In this document: piece by piece, positions 9,815 to 19,975 of the stretch
How positions within the stretch are numbered: position 1 is the stretch's first letter
How the letters are laid out: every line of letters starts with the position of its first letter
Assembly (NCBI GenBank): GCA_964393275.1
Contig: CAYMTA010000029.1
Span: 1-47,534, forward strand
Origin: SLRI01 sp964393275
GTDB lineage: Bacteria > Pseudomonadota > Alphaproteobacteria > Geminicoccales > Geminicoccaceae
DNA: 47,534 bases
Reading direction: 5' to 3'
Program-made: the position numbers and the translations under genes
Notes under the pieces: model-generated
Told to the model about the DNA's origin: nothing
The model's input: the letters and a program-made list of their open reading frames with translations, nothing else
The model's database searches: none

Positions 9815-11392
9815 CTAGAACGCCAGCGCCTTGACCTGTAGCACCTGCGGCAACGCTTGTATCCGCGCCAGCACGGCCTCGGGCACGGGGCCGTCGACCT
9901 CGAGCATGGCGATGGCGTTGCCGCCCGGGTGGTCGCGGCCGAGATGGAAGGTGGCGATATTGACCCCGGCGTCGCCCAAGAGGCCGCCGAGCGCCCCGAT
10001 GAAGCCGGGCGTGTCGCTGTTGCGCAAATAGAGCATGTGGTCGGCGAGGCGGGCCTCGATCTCGATGCCGCGAATCCGGACGACGCGGGGCCGGCCGTCG
10101 TGGATCAGCGTGCCGCAGACCTCGCGGGCACCGCGCTCGGTCTCCACCTCGACCGCGATCAGCGTCTGGTAGCCCTCGACATCCTCGGTCTCGACCGTGG
10201 TGACGCCGATGTCGCGCGAGCGGGCGACCGCCGGCGCGTTGACCATGTTGACGCTGGCGAGGAGCGGGCTCAAGAGGCCCTTGAGGATCATCTGGGTGAG
10301 CGGGCGGGTGTTGAGGCGCGCGACCTCGCCGGCATAGCGGATGGTGACGCCGCGAAGGCCGGTCTCGGTGAGCTGGCCGGCGAACGAGCCGAGCTGCTCG
10401 GCGAGCAGCATGTAGGGCCGAAGGCGCGGCGCCTCCTCGGCGGTTACGGACGGCATGTTCAGCGCGTTGACGATCGCACCCTTGAGCAGATAATCGCTCA
10501 TCTGCTCGGCGATCTCGAGCGCCACCTTCTCCTGCGCCTCGGTGGTCGAGGCCCCGAGATGCGGGGTGACGATCACCTGCTCGAGCGCGAAGAGCGGCGA
10601 TTCCCGGGCCGGCTCGGTGGCGAAGACGTCGAGGGCGGCACCGGCGACATGGCCGGCCTCGATCAGGCGGGCGAGGGCTGCCTCGTCGACCAGGCCACCC
10701 CTGGCGCAGTTGACGATGCGCACACCCTTCCTGGTCCGCCCGAGGCTCTCGGCGCTCAGGATGTTCCTCGTCTGCTCGGTCAGGGGCGTGTGCAGCGTGA
10801 TGAAGTCGGCGCGCTCGAGCAGCTCGTCCAGCTCGACCTTCTCGATGCCCTGGTCCCTGGCCCGCTCGGCCGAGAGGAAGGGGTCGAAGGCGATCACCCG
10901 CATCTTCAGACCCTGCGCGCGATTGGCGACGATCGAGCCGATATTGCCGCAGCCGATGACGCCGAGCGTCTTGGACGCCAGCTCGTTGCCGACGAAGCGC
11001 GACTTCTCCCACTTGCCGGCGCGGGTCGAGCGGTCGGCGGCGCCGAGCTGCCGGGCGGTGGCGAGCAGCAGGGCGATGGCGTGCTCGGCCGTGGTGACCG
11101 AGTTGCCGAAGGGCGTGTTCATGACCACCACGCCGCGCTCGGTGGCGGCCTCGACATCGACATTGTCGACGCCGATGCCGGCCCGGCCAACCACCTTGAG
11201 CCGGTGCGCGGCCGCGAGGAGTTCGGCGGTCACCCTGGTCGAGGAGCGGATGGCGAGGCCGTCATAGTCGCCGATGATGCCGGCGAGATCGGCCGGATCG
11301 AGGCCGGTCCGCACGTCGGCCTCGATGCCGCGCTCGGTGAAGATGGCGACGGCGGCGGGGCTGAGCTTGTCGGCGATCAGCACGCGGGGCAT
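9815..11392 (-). CDS. serA: D-3-phosphoglycerate dehydrogenase
   Basis: The enzyme oxidises 3-phosphoglycerate with NAD in the first step of serine synthesis. At 525 residues it is the long form, with catalytic and NAD domains, an intervening ASB-type domain and a C-terminal ACT domain. Visible features are the Rossmann GCGNIG at 147-152, Arg231 in NCARGG, Glu260 and His278 in TPHLGAS (the catalytic set), and an ACT-like LYLRNSDTPGFIGALGGLLG near the end, the usual serine-feedback site in this family. It lies 43 bases downstream of serC in the same orientation, so an operon is likely. Confidence 0.97.
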   Translation of the reverse strand: MPRVLIADKLSPAAVAIFTERGIEADVRTGLDPADLAGIIGDYDGLAIRSSTRVTAELLAAAHRLKVVGRAGIGVDNVDVEAATERGVVVMNTPFGNSVTTAEHAIALLLATARQLGAADRSTRAGKWEKSRFVGNELASKTLGVIGCGNIGSIVANRAQGLKMRVIAFDPFLSAERARDQGIEKVELDELLERADFITLHTPLTEQTRNILSAESLGRTRKGVRIVNCARGGLVDEAALARLIEAGHVAGAALDVFATEPARESPLFALEQVIVTPHLGASTTEAQEKVALEIAEQMSDYLLKGAIVNALNMPSVTAEEAPRLRPYMLLAEQLGSFAGQLTETGLRGVTIRYAGEVARLNTRPLTQMILKGLLSPLLASVNMVNAPAVARSRDIGVTTVETEDVEGYQTLIAVEVETERGAREVCGTLIHDGRPRVVRIRGIEIEARLADHMLYLRNSDTPGFIGALGGLLGDAGVNIATFHLGRDHPGGNAIAMLEVDGPVPEAVLARIQALPQVLQVKALAF

Positions 11393-11435
11393 GGGTGCAA
11401 TCCGTCAGTGATGAGTGGCAGGGGGATCGATGGCC

Positions 11436-12590
11436 TCAGGCCGCGGCCATGGCCTCGGCGAAGGCCCAGTCGAGCCAGGGGAGCAGCAGCTCGATATCGG
11501 ACGTCTCGACCGTGGCCCCGCCCCAGAGGCGGAGTCCCGGCGGGGCGTCGCGGTAGCTGGCGATGTCGAAGGCCACCGCCTCGTCCTCGAGCCGCTTCAC
11601 CATGGCCTTGACGATGGCGCCCTGGTCGGCTGCGGGGCGGCCCGCGACCAGCGGGTCGACGATCTTCAGGCAGATCGAGGTGGAGGACCGGGTCAGCGGG
11701 TCGTCAGCCAGAAAGGCGGCCCAGGCCGAGCGCTCGACCCACCGGGCGACGGTGGCGAGATTGGCCCTCGAGCGGGCGATCAGGCCCGTCAGCCCGCCCT
11801 CCCCTTCGGCCCAAGCGAGCGCGTCGAGCACGTCCTCGACCGCCAGCATGGAGGGCGTGTTGATGGTCTCGCCACGAAAGAGGCCTTCGCCCAGCTTGCC
11901 GCCCCGGGCGAGGCGGAAGAGCTTCGGGATGGGCCAGGGCGGAGTCCAGTCCCGCAGCCGCTCGACCGCGCGCGGGCTCAGCGCCAGCATGCCGTGCTGG
12001 GCCTCGCCGCCCAGCACCTTCTGCCAGGACCAGGTGACGACATCGAGCCGGTCCCAGGGGAGATCCATGGCGAACACCGCCGAGGTCGCGTCGCAGAGCG
12101 TGAGGCCGGTCCGGTCCCGGGCGATCCAGCTTCCATCCGGCACGACCACGCCCGACGTGGTGCCGTTCCAGGTGAAGACGATGTCGCGGTCGGGCGACGT
12201 GGCCGCGAGGTCCGGCAGGACGCCATAGTCGGCCTCGAAGCGCCGGAGGTCCTCGAGACGAAGCTCGCCCACCGCATCGGCGAGCCAGCCGGCGCCGAAG
12301 CTCTCGAAGGCCACGAGGTCGACGCCACGCGCACCTAGGAGCGACCACATCGCCATCTCGAAGGCACCGGTGTCGGAGCCCGGCACGATGCCGAGGCGAT
12401 AGTCGTCCGGCATGCCGATAAGGGCGCGGCTCCGGTCGATGACTGCCTCGAGCCGGGCCTTGGCCACGGTCGAGCGATGCGAGCGGCCGACCAGGGCCGG
12501 CCGCAGCACGTCGATCGACCAGCCCGGCCGCTTGGCGGTCGGACCGGAGCCGAAGCAGGGATTGACCGGTCGCGCCTGCGGACGCTGCAT
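11436..12590 (-). CDS. serC: Phosphoserine aminotransferase
   Basis: This PLP enzyme converts 3-phosphohydroxypyruvate and glutamate to phosphoserine, the second step of serine synthesis, and also serves pyridoxal phosphate synthesis. It is 384 residues long; TWSWQKVLGGEAQHG carries the PLP lysine at 191, and CFGSGPTAKRPGW at the N-terminus is typical of the alphaproteobacterial subtype. The start at 12590 has a GGAGGG ribosome site; the 23-codon extension is not supported. That ribosome site lies in a predicted hairpin (12591-12609), so translation may be controlled. serA follows directly. Confidence 0.95.
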   Translation of the reverse strand: MQRPQARPVNPCFGSGPTAKRPGWSIDVLRPALVGRSHRSTVAKARLEAVIDRSRALIGMPDDYRLGIVPGSDTGAFEMAMWSLLGARGVDLVAFESFGAGWLADAVGELRLEDLRRFEADYGVLPDLAATSPDRDIVFTWNGTTSGVVVPDGSWIARDRTGLTLCDATSAVFAMDLPWDRLDVVTWSWQKVLGGEAQHGMLALSPRAVERLRDWTPPWPIPKLFRLARGGKLGEGLFRGETINTPSMLAVEDVLDALAWAEGEGGLTGLIARSRANLATVARWVERSAWAAFLADDPLTRSSTSICLKIVDPLVAGRPAADQGAIVKAMVKRLEDEAVAFDIASYRDAPPGLRLWGGATVETSDIELLLPWLDWAFAEAMAAA

Positions 12591-12609
12591 GAACCCTCCA
12601 GGGGCGTTC
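12591..12609 (-). promoter_or_regulatory. Hairpin sequestering the serC ribosome site; candidate serC leader RNA
   Basis: On the minus strand, GAAC plus CCCC pair with GGG plus GUUC immediately before the serC start, so the GGAGG ribosome site is in the 3' arm. Conserved serC leader RNAs upstream of serC-serA have been described in alphaproteobacteria from comparative work; from memory they include a hairpin at the ribosome site. Whether this is that motif needs a covariance-model search. The leader may extend upstream to about 12660. Confidence 0.5.
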
Positions 12610-12681
12610 GGGGATGTAGCGGCGCAGAAGCTAGTGGGGATGACGCTGCACTGCAACAAAGCCGTCGTCGCGGGCTATGAC

Positions 12682-13620
12682 TCAGACGGTGAGACCGTCG
12701 GGCGAGCGGGCCGGCGAGGCGAGGGAGGCGCCGGGCGAGGCGACGCGGAAAGCGAGGCTGCCCGATCGCCCCGCGAGCTCGACCGCCGCCGCATGGACGC
12801 CGCCGATGGCCGCCCGCAGATCGGCGTCGAGCGGGGCGGTGGCGGTCACCGTCGTGGCGAGCTTGCGGGCGTCGGCCGAGAGATCGATCGCGACCCGGCC
12901 GAGCCGGCTGAGCTCGATGACGAGATGGAGGTGCTCCGTCGGGGTCTGGCCGGCCGGCGCCTCGGGGTCGGGCGGGCGTCGCCAGAGGGCCACGGGTGCG
13001 ACGGGCGCGGAGCCCGCGCCAATGAGATCGAACAGGCTCCTCCAGCCGGTGCCGGCGTCGGCCGTCGCCGTCTGTCGCGAGGCGGTCTCGCCCGGCGACT
13101 CGGCCCCTCCTCCATTCGGCCGGCGCCAAGCCGCCAGGAGCCGGGCGGCAAGCGCCGCATCCGCCGGCACCGCCGGGCCGATTGGCGGCGGCAGGGCCGA
13201 CAGCAGCCGCTCGAGGCCGGCCCGGTCGGTGACGATCTCTCCACTGTCCGGCGAGCGCAGCTCGAGGGGCAGGCGGGCTCCCTCGGGCACGTCGACGAGC
13301 TTTGGCGCCAGCGCCAGCCGGGGCCCGCCGAGGTCCAGCGCGAGCCCGCTTCCACCGGCGACGACGCGAGCCACGAGGGCGTCCGCCGAGGCGTGCGATG
13401 GCGGGAGCCGCAGCTCGACCGAAAGCCCGCTTCCGGCGATCTTGCCGGGCAGCAGGGTCGCCGGCAGCCAGGGTCCTGCCGTGTGGCGTGTCGCGGCGTC
13501 GGCGGGGACGGGCGACACCGGACAAGAGTTTGCAAGGTTGCTGGCGTTCGGGCTGCCCAGGGCGCTCGGGGCCGTGGCCGGGCGTGCCGCGGCACCGGCC
13601 GCTACGTCGATCGTGGTCAC
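12682..13620 (-). CDS. FliK C-domain-like flagellar operon protein (312 aa)
   Basis: The last gene of the long flagellar operon starts at GTG 13620, overlapping the flhG stop by four bases. The first 220 residues are alanine/proline/glycine-rich and low in complexity. Residues from about 228 on (LHLVIELSRLGRVAIDLSAD) resemble the FliK C-terminal domain, which has an LxLxPxxLGxVxVxL pattern. FliK measures hook length and switches export specificity. A separate, fuller FliK lies at 26086-27327, so this may be a paralogue with another export-related role. Its family assignment is an inference from the pattern and context. Confidence 0.6.
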   Translation of the reverse strand: MTTIDVAAGAAARPATAPSALGSPNASNLANSCPVSPVPADAATRHTAGPWLPATLLPGKIAGSGLSVELRLPPSHASADALVARVVAGGSGLALDLGGPRLALAPKLVDVPEGARLPLELRSPDSGEIVTDRAGLERLLSALPPPIGPAVPADAALAARLLAAWRRPNGGGAESPGETASRQTATADAGTGWRSLFDLIGAGSAPVAPVALWRRPPDPEAPAGQTPTEHLHLVIELSRLGRVAIDLSADARKLATTVTATAPLDADLRAAIGGVHAAAVELAGRSGSLAFRVASPGASLASPARSPDGLTV

Positions 13621-14366
13621 GGCGGGGGCACGATCGGCTCGGCCAGGAGCCGGCCCGCAAGTGCCGCGATGTCGGCGGTTGCCGGTGCCTGGGGCGAGCG
13701 GATGCAGAGCGGCATCTGCCGGCGGATCGCCTCGGGCACTCGCGAATCGCGCCGGACGGCCCCGAGATAGCCGCAGTCGAGATCGAGGAACCGCCGGCAG
13801 GCCCGCGCGAGCGCGGCATGCGCCGCCTGCCCCTCCGCCATGTCGACCACCGCGTTGGCGACGAACCAGGGAGGGGGTGCGGCGCCGCGCGTCAGCTTGA
13901 CGAGCGCATAGTTGTCGGTCAGCGAGGTCGGCTCGTTGCTGCCGACGAGGAGCAGCCGCCGTGCCCTGCGGATGAAGGCCGGGCCGACGCGCTCGAGCCC
14001 GCTCGGCAGATCGACCAGCACCTCGTCGAAGGAGGGGGCGAGGGCCACGAGCCGCTCGACCGCCGCCTCCAGCCCGGCGGTGGCGAGGCGGTCGAGGCCC
14101 TCGCCCGTGCCGGCGCCGGTCAGGGTCGAGAGGCCGCCGCCCCGGTCCTGGATCAGCGTCGCCGGATCGAGGCCCAGGGCGATGGCCCGGCCGAGGCCGA
14201 TGGGCCCGTCATGGCCGAGCTGCACGTCGATATTGGCGAGCCCGAGATCGGCGTCGACCAGGAGCACCCGGCGGCCCTGATGGACGAGCGCATGGGCGAG
14301 CGAGATCGCGAGGAAGGTCTTGCCGACCCCGCCCTTGCCTGAGGCGAGCACCGTGAGGCCGGTCAT
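13617..14366 (-). CDS. flhG: Flagellar number regulator FlhG (MinD/ParA-type ATPase)
   Basis: FlhG limits flagellar number and site with FlhF, cycling between membrane and cytosol. The deviant Walker A GKGGVGKT is at 10-17, with VDADLGLANIDVQLG at about 37-51 and VLVDLPSG as switch II. At 249 residues it is slightly shorter than typical FlhG (270-300). The ATG overlaps the flhF stop by four bases, indicating coupling. I see no strong N-terminal DQAxxLR activation motif, and the C-terminal amphipathic helix is only weakly suggested. Confidence 0.88.
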   Translation of the reverse strand: MTGLTVLASGKGGVGKTFLAISLAHALVHQGRRVLLVDADLGLANIDVQLGHDGPIGLGRAIALGLDPATLIQDRGGGLSTLTGAGTGEGLDRLATAGLEAAVERLVALAPSFDEVLVDLPSGLERVGPAFIRRARRLLLVGSNEPTSLTDNYALVKLTRGAAPPPWFVANAVVDMAEGQAAHAALARACRRFLDLDCGYLGAVRRDSRVPEAIRRQMPLCIRSPQAPATADIAALAGRLLAEPIVPPP

Positions 14367-15298
14367 GGCCTGCCCTCCGGGGCGAAGGAGGCGGCGCGAT
14401 GCAGGAGCAGCCTCGCCAGATTGCCGGCGGTCAGCATCTTCAAGGGCTCGCCGATGAGCGGCGAGATGCCGGCCCCGGCGAAGGCGAGCCCGGCATCGGC
14501 CACCATTAGGAGGAAACCGAGCCGGCGCACCGTGTCCAGCCTGGCGGCGAGGAAGCGGCCGGCACCGAGGGCCCGCCAGGCAAGCGCCTGGTCGTGCGCC
14601 TCGAGCGCGCAGGTCTCGGCGGCGATAACCGGCAGCAGCTCCGCTCCCAGCCGCTGGGCCAGGCCGGCGGCCGCCGCCAGCGAGTCCGGCCGGAGCGGAT
14701 GGGCCGCCTCGGTGTCGACCAGCAGCAGCGTGCCCTGCCCGGTCTCGGCGGGCGCGCCCGGCAGGCCGGAGAGCTCGATGCCCATGGCGGCGAGCAGAGC
14801 CTCGAGCTGGGCCGTGCCGCCGCGACGCCCGCGGTCGGTGCTGGCGACCCGGACCGGCCGGCCGGCGAGCCGTGCCGCCGCCGCGAGCCGCGCCACCATG
14901 ACGGTCTTGCCGGCGCCGGGGGCACCCGCCACGACCACCGGCCGGTCGGGCATCCGGCCGACTGGGGCGAACCGGCCATGCGCCGCGAGCGCGAAGGCGA
15001 GCACGTCCTCCGCGTCCCTGGAGCCGCTCTCGCGGGCGGCGAGACAGAGCCGCTCGATCAGCGCGGCGCCGATTCGGTGGCAGCGCAGCACCACCGCCAG
15101 CCGCTCGATCACCTCGAGCGAGGTGCCGGAGGTCAGGATGTCGGCGAGATCGTCGCCGGCCGTGTCCCGGGCCGCGGTGAGACGCACGATCCCCTCGTCC
15201 TCCTCGGTCGCCAGGATCACCGCGTCATCGCCCATGGCCCGGCGCAGCCGCGTCATGGCCTCCTGCACCGTTCGCCCCTCGAAGACCCGCAGACGCAT
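14363..15298 (-). CDS. flhF: Flagellar GTPase FlhF with degenerate G motifs
   Basis: FlhF is an SRP-type GTPase that marks the site of flagellar assembly. The N-terminal 50 residues (MRLRVFEGRTVQEAM...GDDAVILAT) match the FlhF B domain. The NG domain has GAPGAGKT at 125-132, but the G3 DTAGR motif reads DTEAAH at 195-200 and G4 TKxD reads ARLD at 252-255. GTP binding or hydrolysis may be altered. At 311 residues it is short (usual 370-450), mainly because the linker is short. It is coupled to flhG and starts three bases after the flhA stop. Confidence 0.85.
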   Translation of the reverse strand: MRLRVFEGRTVQEAMTRLRRAMGDDAVILATEEDEGIVRLTAARDTAGDDLADILTSGTSLEVIERLAVVLRCHRIGAALIERLCLAARESGSRDAEDVLAFALAAHGRFAPVGRMPDRPVVVAGAPGAGKTVMVARLAAAARLAGRPVRVASTDRGRRGGTAQLEALLAAMGIELSGLPGAPAETGQGTLLLVDTEAAHPLRPDSLAAAAGLAQRLGAELLPVIAAETCALEAHDQALAWRALGAGRFLAARLDTVRRLGFLLMVADAGLAFAGAGISPLIGEPLKMLTAGNLARLLLHRAASFAPEGRP

Positions 15299-15301
15299 GG
15301 C

Positions 15302-17392
15302 TCAGACCTGCCCCAGCGTGCGCAGCCTGGCCTTGGGATGGATCTCGTTCTGCGACAGGACCACGGTGGCCGGGCGGAAGCGCTCGACGATCGAGCGGAC
15401 ATAGGGCCGGATCGCGGGCGAGGTCACGAGGACGGGCAGCTCGCCGCGCATCGCCTGGGCCTCGAAGGCGTCCCTGAGCGCGCGGATGAAGTCCTGGAGC
15501 TGGCTCGGCGACATGGCGAGCTGGCGATCCTCGCCCTGCCCGACGAGGCTCTCGCCGAAGGCCTGCTCCCAGACCGGGGAGAGCGTGAGCAGCGGCACGT
15601 AGCCGCCGGGGCCGGTGATCGAGCCGGTGATCTGGCGGGCCAGCCGGGCGCGGACATGCTCGATGATGAAGACGGCATGCTGGGTGAATTGCACCGCCTC
15701 GCTGATGGCCTCGAGGATCAACGGCAGGTCGCGGATCGACACCCGCTCGGCCAGGAGGCCCTGCAGCACGCGCTGGATGCCGGCGGTCGAGAGGCGCTGC
15801 GGCACGAGATCGGCGAGCAGCTTCTGGTACTGGGAATCCAGCTCCGCCAGGAGCTTCTGCGTCTCGGCGAAGCTCAGCATCTCGGCGAGGTTGTCCTTGA
15901 CGATCTCGGTCAGGTGCGTGGTGACGACCGTCGCCGGGTCGACCACGGTCAGGCCCCTGAATGTCGCCTCCTCGCGCAGCCCCTGGCCGACCCACATGGC
16001 GGCGAGCCCGAAGGTCGGCTCGACCGTCTCCTCGCCCGGCAGCTCGATCGCGGCACCCTGCGGGTGCATGACGAGCAGCATGTTGGGGCGGATGTCGCCG
16101 CGCGCCGCCTCCATCTCCTTGACCTTGAGGACGTAGGTGTTGGCCGGGAGCTGGATGTTGTCCTGGATGCGCACCGACGGCATGACGAAGCCGAGCTCGC
16201 CGGCGAGCTGGCGGCGCAGCGCCTTGATCTGCTCGGTCAGCCGGCCGGCACCGCTCTCGTTGATCAAGGGCAGGAGGCCGTAGCCGAGCTCGAGGCGGAT
16301 GGGGTCGATCTGCAGGGCCGTGGCGATCGGCTCCTCCACGGCCTGGACCGGTGCCGGCTCGGGCCGGTCGCGCGCCGCCTCGGCGGCGGCCCTGGTGCCG
16401 GACGACCGCCAGGCGAGCCAGCCGGCGCCGCCGCCGATGATGACGAAGGGCAGGACCGGCAAGCCGGGCAGGACGGCGAGGGCGAGCATCAGGCCGCTGG
16501 TGACGCCGAGCGATTTCGGGAAGGCGCCCATCTGCTTGAGCAGCGCCTTGTCGGCGCGCCCGGCGACGCCGGCCTTGGAGACCAGGAGGCCGGCCGCGGT
16601 CGAGACGATGAGCGCCGGGATCTGCGAGACGAGGCCGTCGCCGACGGTCAGGATGGTGTAGCTCTCGGCCGCCTCGCTGAAGCTGATGCCCATCTGGCCG
16701 ACGCCGATGACGAGGCCGGCCAGCAGGTTGATGAAGGTGATCAGGAGGCCGGCGATGGCGTCGCCGCGGACGAACTTCGCGGCACCGTCCATGGCGCCGA
16801 AGAAGGCGCTCTCCTCCTCCAGCTCCTTCCTGCGCGCGCGGGCCGAGCTCTCGTCGATCAGCCCGGCGGAAAGATCGGCGTCGATCGCCATCTGCTTGCC
16901 CGGCATGGCGTCGAGCGAGAAGCGGGCGGCGACCTCGGCGATGCGCCCGGAGCCCTTGGTGATGACGACGAAGTTCACGATCACCAGGATGGCGAAGACG
17001 ATGATGCCGATGACGTAGTTGCCGGACATGATGAAGCCGCCGAAGGCCTCGATCACCCCGCCCGCGGCATCCGGGCCCTCGTGGCCATTGGCGAGGATGA
17101 GCCGGGTGGAGGCGAGGTTGAGCGACAGCCGGAGCATGGTCGCGATCAGGAGCACGGTCGGAAAGGCGCTGAAATCGAGCGGCTTCTCGATGAACAGCGA
17201 GGTCAAGAGGACCAGGACCGAGAACATGATCGAGACGGCGAGCAGCAGGTCTAGGAGGACCGGCGGCAGGGGCAGGATGAGCACGACCAGGATGGCGATG
17301 ACGCCGAGCGCCATCAGCACGTCGCTCTGGCGCAGCGCCTGCCAGATCACCGGCACCACGCGATCGGTCGTCGCTCTCAGCTGAATGGCCAT
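15302..17392 (-). CDS. flhA: Flagellar export gate protein FlhA
   Basis: FlhA is the main export gate component of the flagellar type III secretion system. The N-terminal half has about eight hydrophobic helices and the FHIPEP signature (LDAMPGKQMAIDADL, then a conserved charged loop RARRKELEEESAFFGAMDGA). The C-terminal cytosolic half, with the export-chaperone docking platform, starts near residue 350. Total length 696 is normal. The start at 17392 follows flbD by 22 bases. It is in the same operon as fliF and flbD. Confidence 0.97.
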   Translation of the reverse strand: MAIQLRATTDRVVPVIWQALRQSDVLMALGVIAILVVLILPLPPVLLDLLLAVSIMFSVLVLLTSLFIEKPLDFSAFPTVLLIATMLRLSLNLASTRLILANGHEGPDAAGGVIEAFGGFIMSGNYVIGIIVFAILVIVNFVVITKGSGRIAEVAARFSLDAMPGKQMAIDADLSAGLIDESSARARRKELEEESAFFGAMDGAAKFVRGDAIAGLLITFINLLAGLVIGVGQMGISFSEAAESYTILTVGDGLVSQIPALIVSTAAGLLVSKAGVAGRADKALLKQMGAFPKSLGVTSGLMLALAVLPGLPVLPFVIIGGGAGWLAWRSSGTRAAAEAARDRPEPAPVQAVEEPIATALQIDPIRLELGYGLLPLINESGAGRLTEQIKALRRQLAGELGFVMPSVRIQDNIQLPANTYVLKVKEMEAARGDIRPNMLLVMHPQGAAIELPGEETVEPTFGLAAMWVGQGLREEATFRGLTVVDPATVVTTHLTEIVKDNLAEMLSFAETQKLLAELDSQYQKLLADLVPQRLSTAGIQRVLQGLLAERVSIRDLPLILEAISEAVQFTQHAVFIIEHVRARLARQITGSITGPGGYVPLLTLSPVWEQAFGESLVGQGEDRQLAMSPSQLQDFIRALRDAFEAQAMRGELPVLVTSPAIRPYVRSIVERFRPATVVLSQNEIHPKARLRTLGQV

Positions 17393-17414
17393 GGCCGGTC
17401 GCTGTCCTTTGGGC

Positions 17415-18797
<1,383 letters not shown>

Positions 18798-18809
18798 GTT
18801 CCGGCTCCG

Positions 18810-19640
18810 TCAGTCGAAACGCCGCAGGCGCTCGTCCGGGGCGAGGAGCCCGTTGAGGGCCGCCTCGAGCCGCCGCGGATTCTCCCGGTCGGCGATGGCG
18901 AGGGCGGCGACGAGCTGCAGCTCGGCTCCGGCGAGCTCGGCCTCGAAGCGGCGCTGCAGCTTCTCGGCGAGCGGCGTGAACAGGGCATGCGCCAGCAGCG
19001 CGCCGTAGAGCGTGGTCAAGAGGGCGATGGCCATGGCCGGGCCGATCTCGTCCGGGTTGTCGAGATGGCCGAGCATCTGCACGAGGCCGATCAGCGTGCC
19101 GATCAGCCCCATGGCGGGCGCCACCTCGGCAGCCCGCCGCAGGATGCCGACCGTGCCGCGCTGGCGCTCGACCAGGGCGCCGATCTCGCGGCGGAGCGTT
19201 CTGTCGATGGCGCCGCGGTCGGCACCTTCGAGCAGCAGCATGAGGCCGCGATGCAGAAAGCCGTGGCGGGCCAGCGCCTCGACCCGGCGCTCGAGCCCGG
19301 GCAGCGTCTCCTGCCGGGCCGCCTCCGCCAGGGCGAGCGCGTCGTTGGCGACCGTCGACAATGCGCAGGGGGGCTTCAGCGAGAGCGCCGCGCCGACCAC
19401 CCTCGGCAGCCGCGCGAGCTCCACGAGCGAGAAGCCGGCGAAGGTCACGGCGATGGTGCCGCCCACCACGATCAGCACCGAAGGCAGGTCGACGAAGCGG
19501 GCGGGCGCCGCCCCCGTGCCGATGGCGAGCCCGATCACCGCGAAGGCGGCGACCAGGCCGAGCGCCCCGGCCGGATCGAGACGCTCCAGACCGCCGGCCG
19601 GCAGGCGCCGCCGCGACGGCGAGGTTGCCCGTCGCTGCAT
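18810..19640 (-). CDS. MotA/TolQ/ExbB-type proton channel protein
   Basis: The protein (276 aa) has hydrophobic helices near 25-50 and 50-75, then a cytosolic loop and two more near 180-225, the arrangement of the MotA/PomA stator. The pair GLIGTLIGLVQMLGHL and AIALLTTLYGALLAHALFTPLAEKL matches the conserved TM3-TM4 region. MotA forms the motor ion channel with MotB, but no motB neighbour is present in this window. The ATG overlaps the fliN stop by one base (TGATG). The gene sits between fliN and flbD, unlike the Caulobacter order. Its ion specificity is not clear. Confidence 0.85.
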   Translation of the reverse strand: MQRRATSPSRRRLPAGGLERLDPAGALGLVAAFAVIGLAIGTGAAPARFVDLPSVLIVVGGTIAVTFAGFSLVELARLPRVVGAALSLKPPCALSTVANDALALAEAARQETLPGLERRVEALARHGFLHRGLMLLLEGADRGAIDRTLRREIGALVERQRGTVGILRRAAEVAPAMGLIGTLIGLVQMLGHLDNPDEIGPAMAIALLTTLYGALLAHALFTPLAEKLQRRFEAELAGAELQLVAALAIADRENPRRLEAALNGLLAPDERLRRFD

Positions 19641-19972
19641 CAGCTGTCGCTCTTGATGATCTCGGTCATGGTGATGCCGAGATGGTCGTCGACGATCAGC
19701 ACCTCGCCGCGCGCCACGAGGCGGTTGTTGACGTAGATGTCGATCGGCTCGCCCACCTTGCGGTCGAGCTCGACCACGGCACCCCGCCCCAGGCGCAGGA
19801 GCTGGTTGACCGGCATCGACGTCTTGCCGAGCACGGCGGCGAGCTGGACCGGGATATCGTAGATGGCGCTCAGCCGGTCGCCGGCGGGCAGCGGCGCCGC
19901 CATCCCGCCCGGCACCATTGCGGCGTCACCCGGGGCGGCGGCGGGCTCGACGGATCGCTGGTCGGTGGTCAT
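19640..19972 (-). CDS. fliN: Flagellar motor switch protein FliN
   Basis: FliN is part of the C-ring switch complex that sets rotation direction and helps dock export cargo. The SpoA/CheC-like domain occupies about residues 35-108: IYDIPVQLAAVLGKTSMPVNQLLRLGRGAVVELDR, then DIYVNNRLVARGEVLIVDD. Residues 1-34 are a variable alanine/proline-rich leader. Length 110 is typical of alphaproteobacterial FliN. It lies three bases after fliH. FliM, its usual partner, is not in the window. Confidence 0.95.
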   Translation of the reverse strand: MTTDQRSVEPAAAPGDAAMVPGGMAAPLPAGDRLSAIYDIPVQLAAVLGKTSMPVNQLLRLGRGAVVELDRKVGEPIDIYVNNRLVARGEVLIVDDHLGITMTEIIKSDS

Positions 19973-19975
19973 GTC

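Noticed and set aside
9771..11012. Upstream extension of the acyltransferase frame through serA
   Set aside because: The extra sequence is arginine/alanine-rich and overlaps serA; a good ribosome site at 9770 marks the true start.
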